Below, in pieces: positions 43,229-52,176 of a stretch of DNA of 64,000 nucleotides. Source of the DNA: JAGXKT01 sp964531695 (GTDB lineage: Bacteria > Planctomycetota > Phycisphaerae > SM23-33); the NCBI GenBank assembly GCA_964531695.1, contig CAZHEH010000001.1:186001-250000 (forward strand), in the 5' to 3' direction. The notes under the pieces are model-generated. The model saw only the letters and a program-made list of their open reading frames with translations, was not told the DNA's origin and ran no database searches. A program made the position numbers and the translations under genes. Position 1 is the first letter of the stretch. Every line of letters begins with the position of its first letter.

Positions 43229-44131
43229 ATGGCAAAATCGTCGTACACGTACTTCGAGCCGGACAAGATCGCCCGGCTGCGGAACCTGAGCTTGGTCGCA
43301 CGATCGGCCGTGGAGGGGTTCATCTCGGGCCTGCACCGGAGCCCCCACCGCGGCTTTTCGGTCGAGTTCACAGAGCACCGCGAGTACGCCCCCGGAGATG
43401 ACATCCGCCACCTCGACTGGGTCGCCTGGGGACGCTCGGACCGCTACTACATCAAGCAGTACGAGCAGGAGACGAACCTGCGAGCCCACATCCTGCTGGA
43501 CGTCAGCGCCTCGATGAACTACCGCCATGAGACGGAGCTGACGAAGTTCGGCTACGGCTGCTTCCTGGCTGCCTGCCTGAGCTATCTCATGTGCCGGCAA
43601 CAGGATGCGGTGGGGATGATCGCCTTCGACGAGACCACACGGTTCCACCTGTCCCCGGCCTCGACGCCGGCGCATCTGGACCGGATCTTCAAGCGGCTCG
43701 AGATGCTCCGCCCCGGCAATCGCACCGCCCTGGCAGGTACGTTCCACCAGCTCGCCCAGCGGATCGCCAAGCGCGGGCTCGTGGTGGTCATCTCCGACCT
43801 ATACGACGACCAGGACGAGATCCTCCGCGCCCTCCAGCACTTCGTCTACAAGAAGCATCAGATCATCGTATTCCACGTGCTCGACCCCGCCGAGCTGGCG
43901 TTCCCTTTCGAGCGGATGAAGTCGTTCGTGGACATGGAGACCGGCGAGCGCGTGCAGGCCGACCCGCGACAGGTCAGAGACGCCTACGTGGAGGAGATCA
44001 ACGCCTTCATCGAGCGGTACCGGCGCGAGTGTTCCGAGCGGAACATCGAGTACGTCGTCGCCCGGACGGATGAACCCTACGACCGCATGCTGCTGCGCTA
44101 CCTGTCGCGGCGGAGGACGGCGCTGCGATGA
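43229..44131 (+). CDS. DUF58 domain protein (MoxR-associated)
   Basis: This 300-residue protein has the DUF58 core, with GEHRSPHRGFSVEF-type and EYAPGDDIRHLDW sequences. A von Willebrand A-like domain (LLDVSASMNY) follows. Such proteins accompany MoxR AAA+ ATPases in cell-envelope and metal-chelatase-like complexes. No moxR gene is adjacent here. It overlaps the following BatA-like gene by 4 bases (ATGA), so translation is coupled. Confidence 0.88.
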   Translation: MAKSSYTYFEPDKIARLRNLSLVARSAVEGFISGLHRSPHRGFSVEFTEHREYAPGDDIRHLDWVAWGRSDRYYIKQYEQETNLRAHILLDVSASMNYRHETELTKFGYGCFLAACLSYLMCRQQDAVGMIAFDETTRFHLSPASTPAHLDRIFKRLEMLRPGNRTALAGTFHQLAQRIAKRGLVVVISDLYDDQDEILRALQHFVYKKHQIIVFHVLDPAELAFPFERMKSFVDMETGERVQADPRQVRDAYVEEINAFIERYRRECSERNIEYVVARTDEPYDRMLLRYLSRRRTALR

Positions 44132-46374
44132 TGCTCGGACTCACGTTCACAACACCCGCACTGCTGATCGGCACAGTCGCCGCGCTGATCCCCGTGGCGC
44201 TGCACCTGCTCTCCAGCGCGCGGGCGCGGGAAGTGCCGTTCCCCACCGTGCGATTCCTCCAACGAAGCATGCGGCGAACGGCGCGGCGCCGCCGCATACG
44301 CAACTGGCTGCTCCTGCTGCTGCGAGCCGCGCTCTTGGGGTTCCTCGCTTTCGCCGTCGCCGAGCCCAAGTCCGTGGTCCGGGCCGGGGCGCCCACCGGG
44401 CCGCGGCCCTACGCGGCAGTGCTGATCTTGGACAACAGCTTCTCGATGGCGGCACGGGTCGATCCGGCCCGGCCGGACTCGGCGAGCTTGTTCGACCGCG
44501 CCCGCGCCACCGCGGCAAAGCTTCTCCGATCGGATGCCCCGCCCGCACAGGCCGCGATCCTGACAACCTGCCACCCGCCCGGCACCGACGCCGCGCCGCC
44601 GCAACGACTCCGCCGCCAAGTCGAAGAGCTGGAGGTGACCTTGGCGGGCATGGACGCGCCGAGCGGCGGGCCCGATCGGCTCCGCGCCCGACTGCGCGAC
44701 GCGGCCGAGCTTCTGAGCCGCGCCGAGCACGAGGAGCGAATCGTCTACCTGTTCACTGACGCGCAAGCTACTTCCCATGATGGACTTACCAGCATCCCTG
44801 CCTTGGAGGCGGTCGGGGCGCGACTCGCGATAATCCGACCGTTCGACGCGCCGCCGCCCAACGCAGCGGTGACCGACCTGGCCGCGTCCGGCGCGGCCGT
44901 GCCGGGCCGGCCGCTGGAGATTTCGGCGACGGTGCAAAACTTCTCGCCCATGCCCGTTCGCCTGACGGCGGAACTGTGGATAGACAATGCGTCCCAGCCG
45001 GCCGGGAGCCGGACCGTCCTGCTCCCGGCTGCCGGCAACGAGTCAGCGCGACAAGACGTGAAGTTCGCCTACATGCCGGAGACCGTCGGGCCGCTGACCG
45101 GCCGCGTGCGCATCGCCCCGGCCGGCACCGACACGCTCGACGCCTTACCTCTCGACGACGAGCTGGCCTTCAGCGTCGAGATTCGGGACCGTGCGCGAGT
45201 GGTCGTGGTGCATGGCCCGAGCGGGCGAACCGACCCGCCGCAGAACGCGCCGTCCGCCCTCTTGCGCAGCGCGCTTGCCCCATTCGCGGGTACAGATCGC
45301 CCCTGGGCGGTCTCGCTCCTGCCGGCCGAGGGCATCAACGCGGCGGCCTTCGAGCCGCGGCACCTGGCCGGGATGGATGCCGCCTTCTTCGCCGATGTTC
45401 CCAGCTTCACGCCGGAGCAGGCGGAGGCCGTCGCCGACTTCGTGAAGCGCGGCGGGCGGGCCGCGTTCTTCCCCGGCCCGCGCGTGGACGTGGCCAACTA
45501 CAACGCACTGCTCAGCCCCGAAGGCGCCGGCCTGCTGCCGGGCATGATCCAACCGGCGACCGGCGCGGTCGGCCCAAGCGGAACGGGCCGGCTCTCCCGC
45601 CGCTCCGACGGCACCCATCCGCTGCTGACCGGACTGTACGACGATGCCTCCCGCTATCCGCGCGTGGAGGTCATGCGGCACTACCCCATCGAGCTTCGCA
45701 AGCCCGAGGCGGACGTCGCACTTCGGCACGCGGCCGCGCGGGCGGGCGATGGCGGCGACCCGCTGATCGTCACCTGCCCGGCCGGGCGCGGGCATGTGCT
45801 GCTCAGCGCGATCCCCGCCACTCGCGTGTGGAGCAACCTGCCCGCCCGGCACATCTTCCTGCCGATGGTGGTACACCTGGCCATCGGGCGCGGGATCGAG
45901 TCGCTGTCCGTCGGCCTGTACGAGACCGGTGCGGCCGCCGTCCTGCCCGTCCCCTCGGCAACCGAGCGCGTGACCGTAACCCCGCCCGAAGGCCGTGCCG
46001 TCCCCGCCGAGCTGCGGGACGGGCGGGCCGTATTCGGCGAAACCTGGCGCCTCGGGCGATATGAATGGGCCGCGACGACCGAGGACGGCGCCCGAGTGGC
46101 AGGAGGAGCGTTCCACGTGCATCTGCCCGCGAGAGAGTCGGACCTCAGATCGGCGCCCGAGGAGGAGTTGGCCGCCGCGTTGGACGCGGCCGGCGTCCGG
46201 GCCGCGCATATCGGTGCGGCTCTGCCGGACTGGCCAAGCCGGCGGACCGAAGCCGCCTCGCCCCCGCCGCGGCTGTGGTGGGACCTCGTGCTGATGGGCG
46301 TGATCCTGCTTCTGGTGACCGAGTCGATTGTGGCAAACCGCCGCCGCTCGGCCGCGCCGCGGCCCGCCGCGTGA
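44128..46374 (+). CDS. BatA-like membrane protein with vWA domain
   Basis: This 748-residue protein begins with the BatA N-terminal segment (LTFTTPALLIGTVAALIPVALHLL, then a basic patch and membrane segment around residues 58-77). A vWA domain follows, with the metal-binding DNSFSM. After it come Ig-like regions and a glutamine-amidotransferase-like fold, then a final membrane helix near 720-735. This layout is typical of planctomycetes. It forms a unit with the DUF58 gene, probably in envelope stability. It converges on the LysE gene with 7 bases between stops. Confidence 0.85.
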   Translation: MMLGLTFTTPALLIGTVAALIPVALHLLSSARAREVPFPTVRFLQRSMRRTARRRRIRNWLLLLLRAALLGFLAFAVAEPKSVVRAGAPTGPRPYAAVLILDNSFSMAARVDPARPDSASLFDRARATAAKLLRSDAPPAQAAILTTCHPPGTDAAPPQRLRRQVEELEVTLAGMDAPSGGPDRLRARLRDAAELLSRAEHEERIVYLFTDAQATSHDGLTSIPALEAVGARLAIIRPFDAPPPNAAVTDLAASGAAVPGRPLEISATVQNFSPMPVRLTAELWIDNASQPAGSRTVLLPAAGNESARQDVKFAYMPETVGPLTGRVRIAPAGTDTLDALPLDDELAFSVEIRDRARVVVVHGPSGRTDPPQNAPSALLRSALAPFAGTDRPWAVSLLPAEGINAAAFEPRHLAGMDAAFFADVPSFTPEQAEAVADFVKRGGRAAFFPGPRVDVANYNALLSPEGAGLLPGMIQPATGAVGPSGTGRLSRRSDGTHPLLTGLYDDASRYPRVEVMRHYPIELRKPEADVALRHAAARAGDGGDPLIVTCPAGRGHVLLSAIPATRVWSNLPARHIFLPMVVHLAIGRGIESLSVGLYETGAAAVLPVPSATERVTVTPPEGRAVPAELRDGRAVFGETWRLGRYEWAATTEDGARVAGGAFHVHLPARESDLRSAPEEELAAALDAAGVRAAHIGAALPDWPSRRTEAASPPPRLWWDLVLMGVILLLVTESIVANRRRSAAPRPAA

Positions 46375-46381
46375 GCGCCCC

Positions 46382-47014
46382 TCAGGCCGCAAGCCAAGTG
46401 CGCACGCCCTCATAGATGAACTTGCCGCCAAGCAGCGCCATCACGGCCGCACAGCCGGCCAGCACATATCGCTGGCTTTTCGGGCCCAGAACCCGCGTGC
46501 CGTGATAGCTTGCCACGGACAGCACCTCCAGCCAGACCAGATCGCACAGCCAATGAATGACGGCGAACAGGGCGAACGCCACGACGCCCAGCTCCGCTGC
46601 CTGCGTTGCCAGCGCCAGTCCCACCGTCGCCCACCATAGCAGGTAGTACGGGTTGCCCATGGTAAGCATGATGCCCGTCATCAGCGGACCGCGCTTGGCG
46701 GCGAGCGGCTGGGCCTCAAGGGGGCGGCGGGCAGCCATGGCCATCTGCACGGCCATGAAAACCAACATCGCTCCGCCCACGAGCCCGATGCCGACCCGCA
46801 CGGACGTGACCCGGAACACCGCCCCCGCGCCGAGCACGATTACGACCATCAGCGGGAACTCGACGGCCCCATGCCCGGCCGCGATGAGAGCCCCCGCATG
46901 CGGACGCCGTGTGCCGGCACTGATGGTAGCAGCCGTGACCGGGCCCGGCGCCATCACGCCCGACAGGGAGATAAGCGCCGCCTGGGCCAGGAACAGTGCG
47001 ATCTCGCCGGCCAT
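46382..47014 (-). CDS. LysE/RhtB-family exporter
   Basis: This 210-residue protein has six predicted membrane segments and the family signatures MAPGPVTAATIS near residue 21 and NPYYLLWW in the middle. LysE-type pumps export amino acids or related small molecules. The substrate is unknown. It follows the aldo/keto reductase gene by 12 bases on the same strand, suggesting cotranscription. Confidence 0.85.
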   Translation of the reverse strand: MAGEIALFLAQAALISLSGVMAPGPVTAATISAGTRRPHAGALIAAGHGAVEFPLMVVIVLGAGAVFRVTSVRVGIGLVGGAMLVFMAVQMAMAARRPLEAQPLAAKRGPLMTGIMLTMGNPYYLLWWATVGLALATQAAELGVVAFALFAVIHWLCDLVWLEVLSVASYHGTRVLGPKSQRYVLAGCAAVMALLGGKFIYEGVRTWLAA

Positions 47015-47026
47015 GTCGGCTCCGCC

Positions 47027-48145
47027 TCAGTCCTGCTCCGCGGCCCGCTTTTCCCAGCGAGCGATCTCCTTGAGCCGCTCTACAATCGGCAGGTGCTGGG
47101 TGCAGGCCTCCTCACACTGGCCGCACTCGATGCACTCGTCCGCCTCGGCCTGCCGCCCGACGAGTATGCCCCAGTTGTGTTGCGTGCCGATCTCGTTGAC
47201 CATCTCCTCCTCCGTCTTGCCGAACAGGAGCTTCGGGTTGTAGAACTGCATGTAGGACGGGACGGGGATATTCTTGGGACAGCCCTCGCAGTAGCCGCAA
47301 CCCGTGCAAAGCTCGTTCATATTCGCGCTGAGATGCGCACGGACGTCCTGAATGTCCGCCTGGGTAAACGGCTCCGCGCTGTCGGCGATGCGGCAGGCGA
47401 AGTCCACATGCTGGCGGTTCGTGAAGCCGACCAGCGTGACGGTGATCTGCGGTGCGCCGACCAGGAACCGAAGCGCCGCTTCCGTCGGCGTCTCGTCGCC
47501 GCGGGCGAGGAAGGCCAGCTCCCTCTCGTTCTTGGGGATCTCGCCGCCGCCCAGCGGGTTCATCGCCACCACGCCAAGCCCCGCCTGGTGCGCCGCCTCG
47601 ATGCCTTCCCAGCGATACGGGAAGTTCAGCAGATTCACCCCGAGCAGCACGCCCTGGAACTTACCGGACTCGACGATTCGCCGGATCTCCCCGCCCGGCT
47701 GGTGGCTGGAGAACACGATGTGCTCGATCAGCCCCTCGTCCCTACAGGCCTCAAGCCCCTCATACATCCCACCGGGCCGCACGGCCAACTCGTAGTGATC
47801 CATCTTCCGCAGGCACCAGACGTGGAAGAAGTTGATGCGCTCGATGCCCATGCGGTCCAGCGACTTGTGCACCGCCTCCCGGGCCGCCTCGGCCGTCTCG
47901 AAGCTCGTCGGCATCGCCTTGGTCGCGACGTAGTACTCGCCCGGCATGTCGCGAAACGCGATGCCGAAGATGTCCTCGCTCTTGCCGTAGCCGGGGGCCG
48001 TGTCGAAGTAGTTGATGCCCTGCTCGCAAGCGTAGCGGACCAGCTCGGCGTTCTGCTCATCGGGCCGCTGCTGGTCGAACCGCATGCCGCCGAAGCCGAC
48101 GACCGACACGCGCTTACCCGTATTGCCGTATTCCACGTATTTCAT
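47027..48145 (-). CDS. Aldo/keto reductase with C-terminal ferredoxin domain
   Basis: This 372-residue protein has the aldo/keto reductase barrel with the catalytic set in NYFDTAPGYG (Asp and Tyr), VATKAMP (Lys) and FFHVW (His). The C-terminal 100 residues contain two clusters of four cysteines, CTGCGYCEGCP and CIECGQCEEAC, expected to bind two 4Fe-4S clusters. Members occur in anaerobes and have little-known substrates. The gene is first in a pair with the LysE exporter. Confidence 0.93.
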   Translation of the reverse strand: MKYVEYGNTGKRVSVVGFGGMRFDQQRPDEQNAELVRYACEQGINYFDTAPGYGKSEDIFGIAFRDMPGEYYVATKAMPTSFETAEAAREAVHKSLDRMGIERINFFHVWCLRKMDHYELAVRPGGMYEGLEACRDEGLIEHIVFSSHQPGGEIRRIVESGKFQGVLLGVNLLNFPYRWEGIEAAHQAGLGVVAMNPLGGGEIPKNERELAFLARGDETPTEAALRFLVGAPQITVTLVGFTNRQHVDFACRIADSAEPFTQADIQDVRAHLSANMNELCTGCGYCEGCPKNIPVPSYMQFYNPKLLFGKTEEEMVNEIGTQHNWGILVGRQAEADECIECGQCEEACTQHLPIVERLKEIARWEKRAAEQD

Positions 48146-48238
48146 GGTGCACTCCGTTGGCGCATGGGGATCGAGGAAGATCCTACCCTAGCAGGTCCCG
48201 GCCGGGACGTGCAAGGCGGCCGGGCAGCGCCGGCCGCG

Positions 48239-48661
48239 CTATAGCGCCCGGCGGATGCTCTCGGCCAGCTCGGCCATGCGGCCTTCGGGGTAGCTCCCGG
48301 CCGGCCAGTTGAACTGGAACGCGTCGCCCTTGTCGCGGGGGATCACGTGGAAGTGCACGTGAGGGACCTCCTGGTGGGCAACCTTGCCGTTGTTCTGGAG
48401 CACGTTCACGCCCTCGCATCCGGTGGCGGCCTGCACCGCCTTGACCAGCGAGGGCAGGTGCTTCAGCACGGCCGCGGCGGTATCCGAGGGCATCCGGTCC
48501 GTCGTCTCATAGTGCTCCCGCGGAATCAGCAGCGCGTGCCCCTCCGCCAGCGGCGCGATGTCCATGAAGGACATCGCGGCGTCATCCTCGATGAGCTTCT
48601 CACAGGGGATGTCGCCCGCCACGATCTTGCAGAAGATGCAGTCCGGGTCGGTATGTACCAT
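48239..48661 (-). CDS. HIT-family hydrolase (nucleoside phosphate hydrolase)
   Basis: This 140-residue protein has the HIT motif HVHFHVIPR near the C-terminus and the N-terminal DCIFCKIVAGDIPC of the HinT type. HinT-type enzymes hydrolyse purine nucleoside phosphoramidates. The start at 48661 was chosen for its GGGAGGTG Shine-Dalgarno seven bases upstream, and an earlier in-frame ATG lacks this. It lies downstream of rplQ on the same strand. Confidence 0.93.
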   Translation of the reverse strand: MVHTDPDCIFCKIVAGDIPCEKLIEDDAAMSFMDIAPLAEGHALLIPREHYETTDRMPSDTAAAVLKHLPSLVKAVQAATGCEGVNVLQNNGKVAHQEVPHVHFHVIPRDKGDAFQFNWPAGSYPEGRMAELAESIRRAL

Positions 48662-48710
48662 GGCTTTCACCTCCCGAATCCATTCCACCCGCCGACCGCG
48701 CAGAAGTCAA

Positions 48711-48738
48711 CGGCAGGCCGACGCTCGCCGACCTGCCG
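48711..48738 (-). terminator. Hairpin between rplQ and the HIT gene
   Basis: CGGCAGG and CCTGCCG can pair around a 14-base GC-rich loop, 33 bases after the rplQ stop. No clear T-run follows. It may end or attenuate ribosomal operon transcription. Confidence 0.35.
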
Positions 48739-48770
48739 CTGTTGAGTTCTTCGGAACCCCTTGCTGCGGG

Positions 48771-49442
48771 CTACTCGTCCTTCTTCTCTTGCTCGCCGGC
48801 GTCGCCCTCGGTCTGCTCGGGCTCTTGCTCGACCGTTTCGGGCTGCTCGGCCGCGGCTTCGCTCTCCTCGGCAGGAGCTTCGGCGGCGGGCTCGGCCTCC
48901 GTCTTCGGTCCGGCCTCATCCTCGGCAGATTCCCGCGCGGGCTTACGCGCCCCGGACGCCTTCTTCGCCGCGCGGAACGCCTCGCGCCGCTTGGCCGCAC
49001 GGGCCCGCCGCTTGGAGGTCGCCGACGGCCCGCCTTCCTCGGCCGTGGATTCCTCGACAAGCTGGAGCACGACCTGCCGGCCCGCATCGCCGATGCGGCG
49101 GTCCGACAGATGGATGATCCGCGTGTATCCGCCGGGACGGTCAGCATAGCGAGGGGCAATGTCGTCGAAGAGCGCCTGGACGACGGTCTTGTCCATCGGG
49201 TCACCGTCCTCGTCGTGCATCTTCGGGTCGCCCAGCTCGCGGATCACCAGCCGCCGCGCGTGCAAGGTGTTGCGCCTCGCCCGCGTGATGAGCTTCTCGA
49301 CGAATCGCCGCAATTCCTTGGCCTTCGCCTCCGTGGTGCGGATGGCCCCGTGCTGGAACAGGGCGGCCGCCATGTTCCGCCGGTCCGACACCCGGTGGGT
49401 CGGCGTACGGCTGAGTGTTCTTCCTGCCATTCGATGACGCAT
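48771..49442 (-). CDS. rplQ: 50S ribosomal protein L17 with acidic tail
   Basis: Residues 1-120 are ordinary L17 (MRHRMAGRTLSRTPTHR, NMAAALFQHGAIRTTEAKAKELR). About 100 further residues follow, first Lys/Arg-rich and then Ala/Glu-rich, giving 223 residues instead of about 120-130. It is the last ribosomal gene of the run. Confidence 0.95.
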   Translation of the reverse strand: MRHRMAGRTLSRTPTHRVSDRRNMAAALFQHGAIRTTEAKAKELRRFVEKLITRARRNTLHARRLVIRELGDPKMHDEDGDPMDKTVVQALFDDIAPRYADRPGGYTRIIHLSDRRIGDAGRQVVLQLVEESTAEEGGPSATSKRRARAAKRREAFRAAKKASGARKPARESAEDEAGPKTEAEPAAEAPAEESEAAAEQPETVEQEPEQTEGDAGEQEKKDE

Positions 49443-49481
49443 GGATGCACCTTCCGCCTATCTCAGGGGCGGGCCGGCCTG

Positions 49482-50504
49482 TCAGCCGGCGCTCGCCTCG
49501 GCGTTCTCCTCCTCCGGCAACGGCACGTTCATGCCGAGCGACAGGCCTAGCTCATCGAGCTTCTTCTTGACCTCGCGGAGCGAGGTCTTGCCGAAGCTGC
49601 GAATCTTGAGCAGCTCGGCCTCGGCCATGTTGACCAACTGCCCGACGGTGTCGATCTGTGCCGCCTCCAGGCAGTTGCTCGACCGCACCGAGAGATCCAA
49701 CTCGTGGACGCTCATCGAGAGCTTGCCCTGAAGCTCCACGTCCATACTGGGACCTTCCTCGGTCTTGCCGGTCTCGGCGATCTGCTCGCCGAGTTCGAAA
49801 TACTGCACGAACGGGTTGAGGTGCTTGCGGAGGATCTTGGCGGCCTCGACCATCGCCATTTCGGGCGTGATCGTGCCGTTGGTCCAGATCTCCAGCACCA
49901 GTCGGTCATAGTTCGTCCGCTGGCCGACGCGCGTCTCTTCCGTGTTGTAGCGGACGCGCTGGACCGGGGAGAAGGACGCGTCGACAAACAGGCGTCCGAC
50001 CTCCTGCTCCTCGTCGGTTTCCGGGATCTCGTCGCCGGCGGCGATGTACCCCCGGCCGGTCTCGACGACCAGCTCCATGTCGAAGGCGACGTTGTCGGTC
50101 AGCGTCGCCAGGACCATATCCCGGTTGATGATCTCAATGCTCGGGTCGGTCTCGATCATCTCGGCCTTCACGGGGCCCTTGACCTCGCTGTGGAGCCGCA
50201 AGGTGCGGGGCTCGTCCGTGTGGGACTTGATGACCAAGCTCTTGACGTTCAGGACGATGTCCGTGACGTCCTCGAGGACGCCCGGCATCGAGGTGAACTC
50301 GTGCTCGGCGCCGGCGATCTTCACGCTGGTCACCGCGGCGCCTTCGAGACTGCTGAGCAGGATTCGCCGCAGCGAGTTCCCGACCGTCGTGCCGAACCCG
50401 CGCTCGAACGGCTCGACCGTGAACTTCCCGTACGTCGGGGTCGAAACCGCCTGATCGCTGACTACCCTTGTGGGCAATTCCAGGCCGCGCCACCGTATTC
50501 GCAT
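49482..50504 (-). CDS. rpoA: RNA polymerase alpha subunit
   Basis: This 340-residue protein has the normal alpha N-terminal dimerisation domain, with EPFERGFGTTVGNSLRRILLSSL. The C-terminal domain (about residues 265-330, LDLSVRSSNCLEAAQIDTVGQLV) binds promoter UP elements and activators. It lies between rpsD and rplQ, the usual alpha-operon position. Confidence 0.98.
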   Translation of the reverse strand: MRIRWRGLELPTRVVSDQAVSTPTYGKFTVEPFERGFGTTVGNSLRRILLSSLEGAAVTSVKIAGAEHEFTSMPGVLEDVTDIVLNVKSLVIKSHTDEPRTLRLHSEVKGPVKAEMIETDPSIEIINRDMVLATLTDNVAFDMELVVETGRGYIAAGDEIPETDEEQEVGRLFVDASFSPVQRVRYNTEETRVGQRTNYDRLVLEIWTNGTITPEMAMVEAAKILRKHLNPFVQYFELGEQIAETGKTEEGPSMDVELQGKLSMSVHELDLSVRSSNCLEAAQIDTVGQLVNMAEAELLKIRSFGKTSLREVKKKLDELGLSLGMNVPLPEEENAEASAG

Positions 50505-50554
50505 TCCCTATGCCTCCCATCCGCTGGGGGTTCTGTTCGCTCGTCGACGGACCG

Positions 50555-51187
50555 TTACTGGCTGCACATCTCGACGATGAGCTGCTCTTCGACCGGGATC
50601 ATCACGTCGTCCCGGCTGGGCATGGCCGTCACCTCGGCCTCGAGCTTGACCAGGTCGAGCTTGAGCCAATTCTGCAGGTGCGGCTCGCCGAGTTCTTCCA
50701 GGCGAGCGCGAACCATGTTCTTGGACCGGTCGGATTCCTTGATCGTGATCCTGTCCCCGACGCGGACCAGCCGGCTCGGCACCGTCACGCGGCGCCCGTT
50801 CACGTAAATGTGACCGTGGCCGATCGTCTGCCGCGCCGCGGCACGCGACGAGGCCAGGCCGAGCTTGTATACCACATTGTCCAGCCGCCGCTCCAGGATG
50901 CGAAGCAACTCGGAACCCGTGTTGCCACGGATTCGCTCCGCCTGCTGGAAGTACTTGCGGAACTGCTTCTCGAACACGCCGTAGTACCGCTTGACCTTCT
51001 GCTTCTCGCGAAGGCGCAGACGATACTCGCTGCCGCGCCCACGGCGCCAACTGTGCTGCCCGGGCGGCGCGTTGCGCCACTGGCGCTCCATCGGGCACTT
51101 GGCCGTCTCGCACCGGGTCCCCTTGAGCATCAGCTTGATGCCCTCCCGGCGGCACAACCTGCATGACGGTCCGGTGTAACGTCCCAT
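50555..51187 (-). CDS. rpsD: 30S ribosomal protein S4, zinc-binding form
   Basis: This 210-residue protein has the S4 RNA-binding domain (LERRLDNVVYKLGLASSRAAARQ). It is the zinc-binding form, with Cys9, Cys12, Cys26 and Cys31. It nucleates 30S assembly and may autoregulate the operon. Confidence 0.98.
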   Translation of the reverse strand: MGRYTGPSCRLCRREGIKLMLKGTRCETAKCPMERQWRNAPPGQHSWRRGRGSEYRLRLREKQKVKRYYGVFEKQFRKYFQQAERIRGNTGSELLRILERRLDNVVYKLGLASSRAAARQTIGHGHIYVNGRRVTVPSRLVRVGDRITIKESDRSKNMVRARLEELGEPHLQNWLKLDLVKLEAEVTAMPSRDDVMIPVEEQLIVEMCSQ

Positions 51188-51217
51188 GTCTTCCCGTTCT
51201 CCTGTCTGCCGCTTCCG

Positions 51218-51613
51218 CTAGACGCGACGCTTCTTGCGAGGACGACACCCGTTGTGCGGAATCGGGGTGGCGTCCTGGATCGACACGATCTTCAATCCGG
51301 CGGCCTGAAGGGCCGTGGCGGCGCTTTCCCTGCCGCTACCGGGGCCCTTGACCATGATCTCGACCTCCCGCAGGCCGGCCTTGCGGGCCTCACGGGCGGC
51401 CGTCTCCGCGGCGCGCTGCGCGGCGAACGGCGTGCTCTTGCGCGATCCCTTGAAGCCGATGTTGCCGGCCGAGGCGCTGGAGATCACGTCGCCCTGGGCG
51501 TCCGTGATCGTCACCAGGGTATTGTTGAAGGTCGCCTTGATGTGCGCCACGCCGCGTGCGGCGCTGGTGCGCTTGGCCTTCTTGGGTTTGCCTTTCTTTG
51601 CGGACTTCGCCAT
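51218..51613 (-). CDS. rpsK: 30S ribosomal protein S11
   Basis: This 131-residue protein shows the S11 pattern with AHIKATFNNTLVTITD and a basic end, PHNGCRPRKKRRV. It lies between rpsM (3 bases apart) and rpsD. Confidence 0.98.
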   Translation of the reverse strand: MAKSAKKGKPKKAKRTSAARGVAHIKATFNNTLVTITDAQGDVISSASAGNIGFKGSRKSTPFAAQRAAETAAREARKAGLREVEIMVKGPGSGRESAATALQAAGLKIVSIQDATPIPHNGCRPRKKRRV

Positions 51614-51616
51614 GGG

Positions 51617-52000
51617 CTATCGCATCTCCTTGACCGACTTCTTGCCGGCGACGGTCTTCTTCGAACCCTTCCGCGTGCGGGCGTTCGTCCGTGTCCGCTG
51701 TCCGTGCACGGGCAGCCCGCGGCGGTGCCGCAGGCCCCGGTAGCAACCGATATCCCGCAACCGCGCGACGTTCTGTTGAAGCTGCCGACGAAGCTGACCC
51801 TCGATCACGAAATCGCTGTCCAAAATGCCCGCGATCCGCGAGAGGTCCTCTTCGCTGAGCTGCTTGGCTCGGACGTGCGGGTCGATCCGGGCCTTGTCGC
51901 AGATCTGCCTGGCCGCGGCCGGACCGATACCGTAGATATACCGCAGAGCGATCTCCGCGGGCTTGTTGTCCGGAATGTCCACACCTGCAATTCGGGGCAT
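51617..52000 (-). CDS. rpsM: 30S ribosomal protein S13
   Basis: This 127-residue protein starts MPRIAGVDIPDNK and includes IGCYRGLRHRRGLPVHGQRT, the standard S13 signature. It contacts tRNA and the 50S subunit at the head of the 30S. Confidence 0.98.
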   Translation of the reverse strand: MPRIAGVDIPDNKPAEIALRYIYGIGPAAARQICDKARIDPHVRAKQLSEEDLSRIAGILDSDFVIEGQLRRQLQQNVARLRDIGCYRGLRHRRGLPVHGQRTRTNARTRKGSKKTVAGKKSVKEMR

Positions 52001-52018
52001 ACGTCCCTCTCCCGACGG

Positions 52019-52132
52019 CTACTTCTGCCGCTGCTTATGCTTCGGGTTCGTGCAGATCACGCGCACGACGCCCTTGCGCCGGATGACCTTGCAGTTCTCG
52101 CAGATTCTCTTGACCGAAGCTCTGACCTTCAT
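52019..52132 (-). CDS. rpmJ: 50S ribosomal protein L36
   Basis: This 37-residue protein starts MKVRASVKRICENCK and has the zinc ligands Cys11, Cys14, Cys27 and His32. It lies between map and rpsM, as usual. The infA gene that normally stands just before it is not present. Confidence 0.95.
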   Translation of the reverse strand: MKVRASVKRICENCKVIRRKGVVRVICTNPKHKQRQK

Positions 52133-52176
52133 GGCTGCACCTGTGTCTCGCGTCGCGGGCCGGGCCCGCGGCGTGT

